From: CAZDDB01 sp963843285
GTDB taxonomy: Bacteria > Acidobacteriota > HRBIN11 > JAKEFK01
Length of the DNA: 64,000 nucleotides
Reading direction: 5' to 3'
Assembly (NCBI GenBank): GCA_963843285.1
Contig: CAWJJO010000009.1
Coordinates: 30,612-94,611, forward strand
Shown: one piece after another, positions 1 to 8,091 of the stretch
Position numbering within the stretch: position 1 is the stretch's first letter
Layout: every line of letters starts with the position of its first letter
The notes under the pieces: model-generated
Database searches by the model: none
Told to the model about the DNA's origin: nothing
What the model saw: only the letters and a program-made list of their open reading frames with translations
Program-made: the position numbers and the translations under genes

Positions 1-19
1 GGGCAAAGGGGCGGACGTC

Positions 20-1405
20 ATGATATCCAGAAAAGCCATCGAAGATCTGAAGTCCAATCTACGGGGCCGGATGCTTCAGCCGGGTGAGGAAGGTTACGAG
101 GAAGCGCGGAAGCTGCATAACGCGATGATTGACAGGCATCCCGGATTGATCGTTCGTTGCGCGGGGGTTGCGGACATAATCGCCGCCGTAAATTTTGCAC
201 GCAACGACGACTTGCTTGTCTCCGTTCGCGGCGGCGGGCACAATGTGGCCGGATACGCTGTCTGCGATGGAGGAGTCATGATCGATCTGTCGCAAATGAA
301 AGGAGCGCGGGTAGACCTGGAGACGCGCACCGTTCGTGCAGAACCCGGCCTCACCTGGGGTGAGCTGAATCACGACCTGCAAGTTTTTGGCTTGGGAGCT
401 ACGGGCGGTTACGTTTCGATTACCGGCATCGCCGGTTTGACTCTAGGAGGTGGGTTCGGGTGGCTTGTTCGGAAATATGGACTTGCGCTTGATAATCTGA
501 TTTCAGTTGATATCGTAACGGCCGATGGCCGGCTTCTCAAAGCAAGCCGGAAACAGAACGCAGATTTGTTCTGGGGTTTGTGCGGCGGCGGTGGGAATTT
601 CGGAGTAGTAACCTCTTTCGAATTTCAAGCGCATCCGGTCGGAACAGTGCTTGCGGGTCCAGTCCTTCATCCGGCGGAGAACGCAAAAGCGGTCTTGCAA
701 ATGTTCCGGCAGCATGTCGCTGAAGCGCCCGATGAGCTGACATGGGGAATCATCCTTTTCACTGTGCCGCCGGAGCCCGCATTTCCACCGGGTCTGCACG
801 GCGCTCGTGTGGCAGCCCTCGCAATTTGCTATGCAGGATCGATTGAGAAAGGTCAGGAGTATTTGCGCCCGATTCGCGAGTTCGGTCCGCCGCTAGCTGA
901 CGCTGTCCATCCGATGCCTTACAGTGTCGCGCAGACATCCGCCGACTTCCTGTGGCCCAAAGGAAATCACAGCTACTGGAAGTCGAATTTCCTGAAGGAT
1001 CTGAGCGATGAAACGATCGACACGATCCTGGAATATTTTGCGAAAGTACCCTCACCCCGAACCGTAGTTCTAGTCGACCACAACGGCGGCGGCGCGATTA
1101 ACAGAATCGGTGATGATGAGACGGCGTTTGGGCATCGCGGATGGACCTACAACTTCATCATCACTTCCGCCTGGGAGAACCCCGCCGAATCGGAAAAGAA
1201 CATCGGTTGGACTCAGGAATTCTGGCAAGCGATGCAACCATACATCGCCAATGCCGTATACGTAAACTATACGAGCGATACCGGCGAGGAACTTCTGCGC
1301 TCCGCCTACAAAACGGCAACGCGTGAACGGCTCGCCAAACTGAAGGGCAAGTACGATCCGACAAATCTATTTCGGCACAACCAGAACATCAGCCCGGAGC
1401 ATTGA
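20..1405 (+). CDS. FAD-linked oxidase, berberine-bridge-enzyme-like
   Basis: The 461-residue protein has the two-part layout of the BBE/GOOX-like FAD oxidase family: an N-terminal FAD-binding (PCMH-type) domain and a C-terminal BBE segment. The motif RGGGHN places His74 where the family attaches FAD covalently, and AGLTLGGG follows near residue 140. The Cys that carries the second flavin bond in bicovalent members is absent there, so single attachment is expected. The C-terminus has the family signature YDPTNLFRHNQNI. These enzymes oxidise alcohols, sugars or alkaloids with O2; the substrate here cannot be predicted. No signal peptide is visible. Only 19 bases lie upstream, so its promoter and any operon partner are outside the window. 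Confidence 0.9.
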   Translation: MISRKAIEDLKSNLRGRMLQPGEEGYEEARKLHNAMIDRHPGLIVRCAGVADIIAAVNFARNDDLLVSVRGGGHNVAGYAVCDGGVMIDLSQMKGARVDLETRTVRAEPGLTWGELNHDLQVFGLGATGGYVSITGIAGLTLGGGFGWLVRKYGLALDNLISVDIVTADGRLLKASRKQNADLFWGLCGGGGNFGVVTSFEFQAHPVGTVLAGPVLHPAENAKAVLQMFRQHVAEAPDELTWGIILFTVPPEPAFPPGLHGARVAALAICYAGSIEKGQEYLRPIREFGPPLADAVHPMPYSVAQTSADFLWPKGNHSYWKSNFLKDLSDETIDTILEYFAKVPSPRTVVLVDHNGGGAINRIGDDETAFGHRGWTYNFIITSAWENPAESEKNIGWTQEFWQAMQPYIANAVYVNYTSDTGEELLRSAYKTATRERLAKLKGKYDPTNLFRHNQNISPEH

Positions 1406-1438
1406 AAAATGATTGGAGCCAGGATCTGACGGGCGCTC

Positions 1439-1836
1439 TTAGTTGCCCAAATGTTCCTTCAGGAACGCAATGACTTTCTGAATGATTTCGCGCGATCGCG
1501 CATCATCATTCTGATTGTCAAAACCATGAACACCCGTTGGGTGGTTCGCAAAATCCAGGCAGATGTTATTGTCGATCGCTTCCTTTACAAAGCGATCGAT
1601 GGAATCGTTCATGGTAGGAATTTGATCGAGACCAGCCCTTGCCACAAACATCGGTGGAATCTTGGCGCCGTTCGTCTTGAGATATGTGATCGCCGAATAC
1701 TTGCGGACAAGGCTCGGGTGTAAACCACCGGCATCATAACGATTTCTTCCATGGTCTTGGACCGATCCTGTTTCTGCTCGCCGAAGGCGAATGAACAAAC
1801 GAAAGTCAAAAATAAGGCTAGGCACCACTTCATCAA
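1439..1836 (-). pseudogene. Decayed secreted alpha/beta hydrolase (dienelactone-hydrolase-like)
   Basis: Two minus-strand reading frames together make the two ends of one gene. One frame starts at 1836 with a clear signal peptide (MMKWCLALFLTFVCSFAFGE). The other frame, ending at 1439, carries the C-terminal part of a dienelactone-hydrolase-like alpha/beta hydrolase, including KIPPMFVARAGLDQIPTMND and the catalytic-His region HPTGVHGFDNQND. The middle of the enzyme, including the nucleophile elbow, is missing, and the two parts are out of frame. I read this as a large internal deletion plus frameshift. A functional product is unlikely. Confidence 0.7.
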
Positions 1837-2044
1837 CTCACCTCTTTTCCGATTGCTCCGGTTTATTTCAAAAGGAAACGTTCTACAATTCTATTTCTTC
1901 GGGCGTCCGGGAAGAGTTTCTGTGGTACGAAACGCGGGGAAACGTGTTGAGCTGGTGGATCAGCGTGACGAATTACATCAAAATTGTGGGGCCCTGGAGT
2001 AAAATGAGTGTGCACAGCTTAGCGATCAGGTGGAGGCCAACAAT

Positions 2045-3403
2045 ATGGATGATGCGCTGACGATGCATCGATTGCACTTTGCGTTCACCATTACATATCA
2101 CTACATCTTTCCCCAGCTCACGATGGGTCTGGCGCTTTATCTTGCTTTGCTGAAAACGCTGGCGCTCTGGAAGAAAGAGGAACGGTACAACCAGGCGGCG
2201 CGGTTCTGGGGCAAAATTTTTGGAATCAATTTTGTTTTCGGAGTCATCACCGGAATTCCGATGGAATTTCAGTTTGGAACAAACTGGGCGCGGTTTTCCA
2301 CATTCGCGGGTGGGGTCATTGGTCAAACCCTGGCCATGGAAGGAATGTTCGCGTTTTTTTTGGAATCATCTTTTCTGGGACTCTTCCTTTTTGGAGAGAA
2401 GCGATTAGGCCCGCGCGGTCACTGGCTCTCCGCAGTGCTTGTATTTTTGGGATCCTGGCTGTCCGGTTACTTCATCATCGCCACCAATGCATTCATGCAG
2501 CATCCGGTGGCTTATTCGGTGGCGGCTGATGGAGCGGTGCACGTCAGCGATTTCTGGGGTCTTCTCTTCAACCCATGGGCCACCCGCCAGTACCTGCACA
2601 ACATGGGTGGCGCGGCGGTAACCGGCTCCTTCGTGATTGCATCCATGGGGGCGTTCTTCCTGTTAACGCGCACTGCGGTTGACTATGGAAAGATGTTTGT
2701 CCGGTTAGGAGTGATCGGTGGATTGGGTTTCGGATTGTGGCAGATATTTCCCAGTGGCGACGCGCAGGGCAAAATGGTGGCGGAGCATCAACCCGCCACG
2801 CTGGCAGCGATGGAAGGTTTATTTGAGACAACACCGAACGCCCCGCTGGTTCTTATCGGCCAACCCAACACCGCGGAGCTGAAACTGGACAATCCGCTGG
2901 AAATCCCAGGCATGCTGAGCATGTTGACATACAGGCGCTGGCAGGCGGAAGTGCGTGGCCTGGATGTGTTTCCGCGAGACCAGTGGCCGGACAATATCCC
3001 GCTCCTCTACTACAGCTACCATATTATGGTGGGGCTGGGCTCGATCTTTATCGCCATCATGGTGTGCGCCGTTTTGCTTCTCTGGCTCAAAAAACTTTTT
3101 GAAACGCGATTCATGCTCTGGGTCCTGATGCTCAGCTTTCCGTTTCCGTTCATCGCCAATATCGCGGGGTGGCTGACGGCGGAATTGGGCCGCCAGCCGT
3201 GGCTCGTTCACGGACTGTTGCGAACGTCGCAAGGCGCATCCCAGCATGTGTCCGCCGGCAATGCACTGTTTACGTTGATCGGATTCATGGGAATGTACAC
3301 GTTTCTTTCCGTTCTGTATCTCTTTTTGATGTGGCGTGAGATCGAACACGCGCCGGCGTACTTCCAGGGAAATCCGGATTCACGTGCTGCAATGGAGGAA
3401 TGA
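2045..3403 (+). CDS. cydA: Cytochrome bd ubiquinol oxidase subunit I
   Basis: This is the catalytic haem-binding subunit of cytochrome bd, a quinol:O2 oxidoreductase of the cytoplasmic membrane used at low oxygen or under respiratory stress. The 452-residue protein has about nine hydrophobic segments, the N-terminal haem region RLHFAFTITYHYIFPQLT, the EGMFAFFLESSFLG helix with the paired acidic residues of the haem d site, and the hallmark GRQPW motif near the C-terminus. The quinol-binding loop looks short, as in the cyanide-insensitive/CIO-type branch. A GTG at 2030 is in frame, but the ATG at 2045 has a GGAGG at 2032-2036 eight bases upstream and is preferred. cydB overlaps its end. No cydDC assembly genes or cydX were seen nearby. 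Confidence 0.96.
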   Translation: MDDALTMHRLHFAFTITYHYIFPQLTMGLALYLALLKTLALWKKEERYNQAARFWGKIFGINFVFGVITGIPMEFQFGTNWARFSTFAGGVIGQTLAMEGMFAFFLESSFLGLFLFGEKRLGPRGHWLSAVLVFLGSWLSGYFIIATNAFMQHPVAYSVAADGAVHVSDFWGLLFNPWATRQYLHNMGGAAVTGSFVIASMGAFFLLTRTAVDYGKMFVRLGVIGGLGFGLWQIFPSGDAQGKMVAEHQPATLAAMEGLFETTPNAPLVLIGQPNTAELKLDNPLEIPGMLSMLTYRRWQAEVRGLDVFPRDQWPDNIPLLYYSYHIMVGLGSIFIAIMVCAVLLLWLKKLFETRFMLWVLMLSFPFPFIANIAGWLTAELGRQPWLVHGLLRTSQGASQHVSAGNALFTLIGFMGMYTFLSVLYLFLMWREIEHAPAYFQGNPDSRAAMEE

Positions 3404-4443
3404 TGGAAACAGCGTGGTTCATCATCGTTGGTTTGATGCTGACACTGTACGTAATCCTGGATGGATTCGATCTGGGCGCAGGCATCCTCTTTTTCAGAAT
3501 CGGAAGAACTCAAAAAGAACGCCGACTCATCCTGCGAACGATCGGCCCTGTTTGGGATGGCAACGAAGTGTGGCTGCTGGCGGCGGGCGGTACACTCTTT
3601 TTCAGCTTCCCGGTTCTTTATGCCGCCAGTTTCAGCGGCTTTTACTTGCCATTGATGATGGTGCTCTGGTGCTTGATCCTCCGCGGCCTCGGAGTGGAGC
3701 TGCGAGGGCATGTGAATCATCCCATGTGGCATTCGTTTTGGGACCTTGTTTTTTCTACAGCCAGTATTCTGCTCGCGATCTTCTTTGGCGCCGCGGCGGG
3801 AAACGTGATTCGCGGAGTGCCACTGGATGCGGAACATTTTTTCTTTGAGCCGCTGTGGACAAATTTCCTGCCCGAGGGCCAGACGGGAATTTTGGACTGG
3901 TACACCGTACTCACAGGAGTTGTAGCTCTGATTGCCCTTGCGGTCCATGGCGCTCACTACATCGCGGTGAAAACGGAAGGAGAATTGCAGCTCAGAGCGC
4001 GACTGATTGCGCGCAGGTATGTTTTGCTTCTGGCGCTGATTACCGCCGTCAGCTTTGCAGCAACACTATCGATTCGTCCAGAACTGATCGCAAATTACTC
4101 AACCGCAATGTGGGGCGCCATCTTTCCCCTTACAGTCGTTATTTCGCTGGGAGCCATGATTTACTTCAATCGAAAACAACGCGATGCGGCAGCATTCTTC
4201 AGTTCCGCATTCTACTTTGCCGGAATGCTGGGCGGCGCCGCGTTTGCGATGTATCCCAACGTTCTTCCGGCAACGACATCTCCCGAGTTCGGTCTGACCA
4301 TCTACAACTCCTCGGCTTCTCCCTACGGCATGCGCGTAGGATTTATCTGGTGGACGATCGGCGCGACGCTTGCCGCGATCTACTTCACCTTTATATACCG
4401 GCTCTTCCGCGGCAAGGTCTCCCTGGAAGGTGAAGGCTACTAG
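3403..4443 (+). CDS. cydB: Cytochrome bd ubiquinol oxidase subunit II
   Basis: This is the second, structural subunit of cytochrome bd, which packs against CydA in the membrane. The 346-residue protein starts with the family-typical stretch including YVILDGFDLGAG and GPVWDGNEVWLLAAGG, followed by about eight hydrophobic segments. Two adjacent in-frame ATGs exist at 3400 and 3403. The second sits four bases after GGAGG at 3394-3398 and overlaps the cydA stop by one base, so I prefer it. The pair is translationally coupled and forms a two-gene operon. The 3' end overlaps the convergent DinB gene by four bases, so there is no space for a separate terminator or a cydX gene. Confidence 0.95.
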   Translation: METAWFIIVGLMLTLYVILDGFDLGAGILFFRIGRTQKERRLILRTIGPVWDGNEVWLLAAGGTLFFSFPVLYAASFSGFYLPLMMVLWCLILRGLGVELRGHVNHPMWHSFWDLVFSTASILLAIFFGAAAGNVIRGVPLDAEHFFFEPLWTNFLPEGQTGILDWYTVLTGVVALIALAVHGAHYIAVKTEGELQLRARLIARRYVLLLALITAVSFAATLSIRPELIANYSTAMWGAIFPLTVVISLGAMIYFNRKQRDAAAFFSSAFYFAGMLGGAAFAMYPNVLPATTSPEFGLTIYNSSASPYGMRVGFIWWTIGATLAAIYFTFIYRLFRGKVSLEGEGY

Positions 4444-5057
4444 AAATCGGGATCCGGTCGTTCGGTACACGGTTTGCTGCCTGGTCCGGGAAGACTTTTT
4501 TTTCTGCCCCCGGATGACGCTTCGCCTTGCAGCAGACTCTGTTCATCGGGATAAGGGTAGATAGTGGGAGCGAGGTTTTGCATCAAGCCTCCGGTGTCGG
4601 CCGTCGGCCCATATGTGCTGTGCAAACTAAGGCCGAGCATTCGCAGAGTAGCTGCCAGCTGTCCGCGATGATGAGCTGTGTGCAGCAATCGACGCGTCAG
4701 GATCCACGCACGCGACCGCGTTACGTCGAAAAATCGCGTATTCTCTTCCCACCAGGAATGTTCCTTGCTCTGTAAGATCCGCAAACGTCTTTTCGAATCT
4801 TCAGCATAACGTTGTAGAAACTCCAGCCGTGTCTCGATCTCCGGAAGCGGCGGCGCACCTACATCGATCTGAAGCATCGTGCGAAACCAAACATCTTCGC
4901 TTACACACTGGTGAACCATCTGTTCACGCACGCTTCTTCCACGCCGATCGACTGGATGCGGCCGCGCCGGCAGATCTTCCTCGCGAAACAAACTCCAGAG
5001 CGACAAAGTTTTCATACGCTCGGTTGCGTAAGTTTCAATGAGAAAAGAGTAGGTCAC
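4440..5057 (-). CDS. DinB-family protein
   Basis: The 205-residue cytoplasmic protein resembles the DinB/YfiT four-helix-bundle superfamily, whose members often bind a divalent metal through three histidines and include thiol-dependent S-transferases. Visible family-like features are the N-terminal helix, MVHQCVSEDVWFR near residue 50 and LLHTAHHRGQLAATLRMLG near residue 125, which supplies the usual C-terminal His-x3-Gln pattern. The last 40 residues are polar and Pro/Gly-rich and look disordered. Substrate is unknown. It is convergent with cydB and only 18 bases separate its start from the end of the YHS gene, so co-transcription with that gene is possible. Confidence 0.75.
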   Translation of the reverse strand: MTYSFLIETYATERMKTLSLWSLFREEDLPARPHPVDRRGRSVREQMVHQCVSEDVWFRTMLQIDVGAPPLPEIETRLEFLQRYAEDSKRRLRILQSKEHSWWEENTRFFDVTRSRAWILTRRLLHTAHHRGQLAATLRMLGLSLHSTYGPTADTGGLMQNLAPTIYPYPDEQSLLQGEASSGGRKKSLPGPGSKPCTERPDPDF

Positions 5058-5075
5058 TTTGGTCTTCCAAAATTC

Positions 5076-5546
5076 TTATTCGGAAAGTTTCTTCCAGTTG
5101 ATTGTAGCTTTCTCAACCAGATTGGTGGTGTCTTTGAGCCAGAGCGCTCGCGTATCGAGTTCCGTGTCTCGGTAGAAAAGATACAGCTTCCCATCTCGAA
5201 TTTCAAAACTCTGCGGATCCACATCCACCCGTTTCCCCAATGCGCCCACAGCCCACGCGCACCAGCCGCCATACAGCGGCACATATTTCTGTGGATTCGC
5301 ATCAAAGAAAGTTTTGTGTTGCTCGGAAACAAAGCGGTAGGTAACACCTTCATAGTCAGACGAAATCTTGATCGATCCTTTCACCGGTTTTCCGCCGCCT
5401 TCCGGAAAATACGCGACGGGATCGTAACCGGAAATGCCGATCGACTCGCCCGAAAGGTTATACCGCTCTTGCAGTGGAAGATTGGATTCCCCGTAGAGGC
5501 CTCCAACTACCAGAGTTAAAGTCAGAAGTAAGAACATTGTTTTCAT
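5076..5546 (-). CDS. Secreted YHS-domain protein
   Basis: The product is a 156-residue exported protein with a signal peptide (MKTMFLLLTLTLVVGG) and one YHS-type domain (SGYDPVAYF near residue 40, then TYRFVSEQHKTFFDANPQKYVPLYGGWCAWAV). YHS domains are small, often metal-associated modules named for a Tyr-His-Ser motif; the Cys in GGWCAWA is typical of this secreted subgroup. Three in-frame ATGs are close together (5594, 5552, 5546). AGGAGG at 5555-5560 is only 2 bases from the 5552 ATG but 8 from 5546, which favours 5546. A sigma-54 type promoter and tandem palindromes lie between it and the divergent sigma-54 activator, so it is the probable target of that regulator. Confidence 0.82.
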   Translation of the reverse strand: MKTMFLLLTLTLVVGGLYGESNLPLQERYNLSGESIGISGYDPVAYFPEGGGKPVKGSIKISSDYEGVTYRFVSEQHKTFFDANPQKYVPLYGGWCAWAVGALGKRVDVDPQSFEIRDGKLYLFYRDTELDTRALWLKDTTNLVEKATINWKKLSE

Positions 5547-5572
5547 TTTCATATCCTCCTGCCTCTTTTCAT

Positions 5573-5588
5573 TGCAGAAGCCGTGCCA
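5573..5588 (-). promoter_or_regulatory. Sigma-54 (-24/-12) promoter of the YHS gene
   Basis: Read on the minus strand the sequence is TGGCACG-GCTT-CTGCA, which matches the sigma-54 consensus TGGCACG-N4-TTGCA at all but one position. The invariant GG and GC are present with correct spacing. The predicted start site near 5562 lies just upstream of the AGGAGG ribosome site of the YHS gene. The gene for a sigma-54 activator diverges from this same interval. Confidence 0.7.
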
Positions 5589-5630
5589 AATCACAAATCA
5601 TTTGTTTGCAATAGATTAGAAATATTTGAT

Positions 5631-5666
5631 AATCACAAAAATTTGTGATTCACAAAAATTTGTGAT
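5631..5666. promoter_or_regulatory. Tandem palindromes, probable upstream activator sites
   Basis: Two copies of TCACAAA-AA-TTTGTGA lie side by side. The first (5631-5650) has perfect 9-base arms, AATCACAAA and TTTGTGATT; the second (5650-5665) has perfect 7-base arms. Their centres are 17 bp apart. A weaker third copy (AATCACAAA-tca-TTTGT) is at about 5589-5606. The two strong sites centre roughly 78 and 95 bp upstream of the predicted sigma-54 start, the usual range for enhancer sites, and are immediately upstream of the activator gene at 5685, so autoregulation is possible. Confidence 0.65.
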
Positions 5667-5684
5667 ACATTACGTTGACACTCT

Positions 5685-7271
5685 ATGAAGCTGGATGCTC
5701 TCCAATCGGTGATTCTTGCCGTCGCGCAAGCGCGATCCTCTCAAACCGTTCTTGACTTGATCGTGCGAGGCCTGTCTGAGCTCCCGGGTGTTGCGTTAGC
5801 GCGCATCTGGCTTCTCGCCCCGGGGGACATCTGTTCTACCTGTTTTTTCCAGAAGGAGTGCCCCGATCAGACCGTTTGTTTGCACCTGGAAGCCAGCGCC
5901 GGAAAGCCGATCCAGGGTGATGAAGACTGGTCCCGGCTGGATGGAGATTTTCGGAGGTTTCCGCTTGGCGTCCGCAAGGTTGGCAAGATCGGCGCCGGTG
6001 AACCCTCAGTACTGTTGCGAAAGATCAGTCAGGAACCGGAATGGATCGCGAGGCCAGATTGGGCCCGACAACAGCGGATTCGAAGTTTTGCGGGGCATCC
6101 ACTGATCTTTCGGCAGCAAGTGCTCGGAGTTCTTGCTGTTTTCAGCCGCAATGAATTCAGCGATCAGGAATTTGCATGGCTGAAAACATTTGCGGATCAT
6201 GCAGCCGTAGCGATTGCAAACGCGCGGGCAATTGAAGAGATCGATGTTTTGCGGCAGCAGTTGGAACGGGAAAATACGTATCTCAGGGAAGAAGTACGGT
6301 TAAATTTCGGCACGATTGTTGGCGACAGCGCTGTGCTGCATAAGATGCTGCATCAAATCAAGCTGGTTGCGCCTACGGATGCGAGTGTGCTGATCACGGG
6401 AGAAACGGGAACGGGAAAAGAACTGGTGGCGCGCGCCATTCACGAACAAAGCAGTCGAACATCGCACCCCATTGTTAGAGTCAATTGTGGATCCATCCCT
6501 CGGGAGCTTTTTGAAAGCGAATTTTTCGGCCATGTAAAAGGCGCGTTTACCGGAGCGTTGAGAGACCGGACCGGAAGATTTGAGCTGGCGGAGGGGGGCA
6601 CTCTTTTTCTGGATGAAGTCGGGGAGATTCCTCCGGAGCTTCAAAGCAAACTGCTTCGGGTGCTGCAAGAAGGCGAGTATGAGCGGGTTGGTGAGGGAAA
6701 AGTGCGAAAGGCGAACGTGCGCATCATCGCCGCAACCAATCGGGACCTGGAAAAAGAAGTGGACGGCGGAAGATTTCGCCGTGATCTGTTCTTCCGTTTG
6801 AGTGTCTTCCCGATTCTGGTTCCGTCGCTACGTCAGAGAGTGGAAGATATTCCGCTTCTGGCAAATCACTTTCTTGAAGTCGCATGCAAGCGCTTGAGTC
6901 GGCGCATGCCGCGACTGACTCAGCAGCAGTTGCGACAGTTGCAGCAGTACGAATGGCCTGGAAACATTCGAGAATTGCAAAATGTGATTGAGCGGGCGGT
7001 GATTCTGTCGGATTCCGGCAAGTTACGTCTGGAATCCGCCTTTCAACCTTCCGCATTTGAAAGATTGTTGCCTCAGCAATCAAGCTCGACCTCGGCGTTT
7101 TTGACAGAGGCGCAATTCAACCAGCGAGAGCGTCACAATGTGCTTGCGGCACTGCAAAGGAGCGGTGGAAAGGTTTACGGCCCGTCGGGCGCTGCCGCTC
7201 TGCTCGGCCTCAACGCCACCACTCTCGCCTACCGTATTAAGAAATGGGGAATCAATCCAAAACAAAAATGA
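5685..7271 (+). CDS. Sigma-54-dependent regulator with Cys-rich GAF domain
   Basis: A 528-residue NtrC-family enhancer-binding protein. Residues about 1-180 form a GAF-like sensor that contains an unusual four-cysteine cluster, Cys50-x2-Cys53-x5-Cys59-x5-Cys65, suitable for a metal or Fe-S centre. A short coiled linker follows. The AAA+ domain (about 205-440) carries Walker A GETGTGKE, the sigma-54 contact loop GAFTGA and Walker B LFLDEVGEI. The C-terminus (about 480-528) is a Fis-type helix-turn-helix ending LNATTLAYRIKKWGI. It would use ATP hydrolysis to open sigma-54 promoters after sensing a signal at the GAF domain. The adjacent -24/-12 promoter of the YHS gene and the tandem palindromes make that gene its best candidate target. 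Confidence 0.93.
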   Translation: MKLDALQSVILAVAQARSSQTVLDLIVRGLSELPGVALARIWLLAPGDICSTCFFQKECPDQTVCLHLEASAGKPIQGDEDWSRLDGDFRRFPLGVRKVGKIGAGEPSVLLRKISQEPEWIARPDWARQQRIRSFAGHPLIFRQQVLGVLAVFSRNEFSDQEFAWLKTFADHAAVAIANARAIEEIDVLRQQLERENTYLREEVRLNFGTIVGDSAVLHKMLHQIKLVAPTDASVLITGETGTGKELVARAIHEQSSRTSHPIVRVNCGSIPRELFESEFFGHVKGAFTGALRDRTGRFELAEGGTLFLDEVGEIPPELQSKLLRVLQEGEYERVGEGKVRKANVRIIAATNRDLEKEVDGGRFRRDLFFRLSVFPILVPSLRQRVEDIPLLANHFLEVACKRLSRRMPRLTQQQLRQLQQYEWPGNIRELQNVIERAVILSDSGKLRLESAFQPSAFERLLPQQSSSTSAFLTEAQFNQRERHNVLAALQRSGGKVYGPSGAAALLGLNATTLAYRIKKWGINPKQK

Positions 7272-7365
7272 CGCCGGACCCGTCCCTCGGTATGATCCAT
7301 CCCCACAACCACCGGTAGGATTTGACTGCATGCAAACAACTATTTATTATTTTTCCAGGTGAACG

Positions 7366-7974
7366 GTGCATCGTTTTAGTAAGCTGTTTTCAAATGTGCA
7401 TGCGGCTGCAATAGTCGTCCTGCTTTCGTTGACGATCCCCGCAGCGGCCCAAACAACCGGCGAGAAACTTTCGAACATCAAGAATTTTGGCCGCATCAGT
7501 GAAACATATTACCGCGGCGCTCAACCCGAGGGTCGCGATTATGCGGATCTGGCGGCACTGGGGATCAAAGCCGTGGTCAACCTGGCGAGTGACGATGCCG
7601 AACCGAATGAAAAGGCAATGGTTGAAAGTGCAGGCATGAACTACTACCAGATCCCGATGACCACGCACGAGCCCCCAACGGCAGCACAACTCTTGGAGTT
7701 TCTGAAAATCGTTAATGATCCGGCAAGTCTACCGGTCTACGTTCACTGCGTGGGCGGCAAGCATCGCACCGGCGTCATGACGGCCGTCTTCCGGATGACT
7801 CAAGGCTGGACCGCCGATCAAGCATTTCAGGAAATGAAGTTATACAAATTCGGCGCCGACTTCCTTCATTCTGAATTCAAGAGTTTTGTCTACGATTACT
7901 TCAAGCAGTTGAATCACATTCAGCCTGTGCCGGCGGAAGCGGTGATCGCGACGAAAACCGCGGCCAGTGAGTAA
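7366..7974 (+). CDS. Exported dual-specificity/tyrosine phosphatase-like protein
   Basis: A 202-residue protein with an N-terminal signal peptide (about residues 1-28, ending PAAAQ) followed by a compact protein-tyrosine-phosphatase fold. The active-site motif HCVGGKHRTG is intact, with Cys128 and Arg134 forming the C-x5-R loop, and the upstream FGRISETYYRGAQP segment is typical of secreted bacterial DSP-like phosphatases. It should hydrolyse phosphoesters in the periplasm; the substrate could be protein or small phosphorylated compounds. The start is a GTG preceded by AGGTG. It stands alone between the sigma-54 regulator and the convergent amidohydrolase gene. Confidence 0.85.
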   Translation: MHRFSKLFSNVHAAAIVVLLSLTIPAAAQTTGEKLSNIKNFGRISETYYRGAQPEGRDYADLAALGIKAVVNLASDDAEPNEKAMVESAGMNYYQIPMTTHEPPTAAQLLEFLKIVNDPASLPVYVHCVGGKHRTGVMTAVFRMTQGWTADQAFQEMKLYKFGADFLHSEFKSFVYDYFKQLNHIQPVPAEAVIATKTAASE

Positions 7975-8091
7975 AGGCAATCGCTCCCGGAATCTTCTTC
8001 CTGCGCGTGCGCAAGCATGGCGAAGCTTGGGAACCCGACTACCTGCTGAGCGACCGTAATCGTGGCCCCGCTTTAGCGGAAGATGCGAAGC

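Noticed and set aside
2030..2044. GTG start of cydA at 2030
   Set aside because: The GGAGG at 2032-2036 lies within that extension and serves the ATG at 2045 at ideal spacing.
5675..5680. TTGACA as -35 box of the sigma-54 regulator gene
   Set aside because: It lies only five bases before the start codon at 5685, leaving no room for a -10 element.
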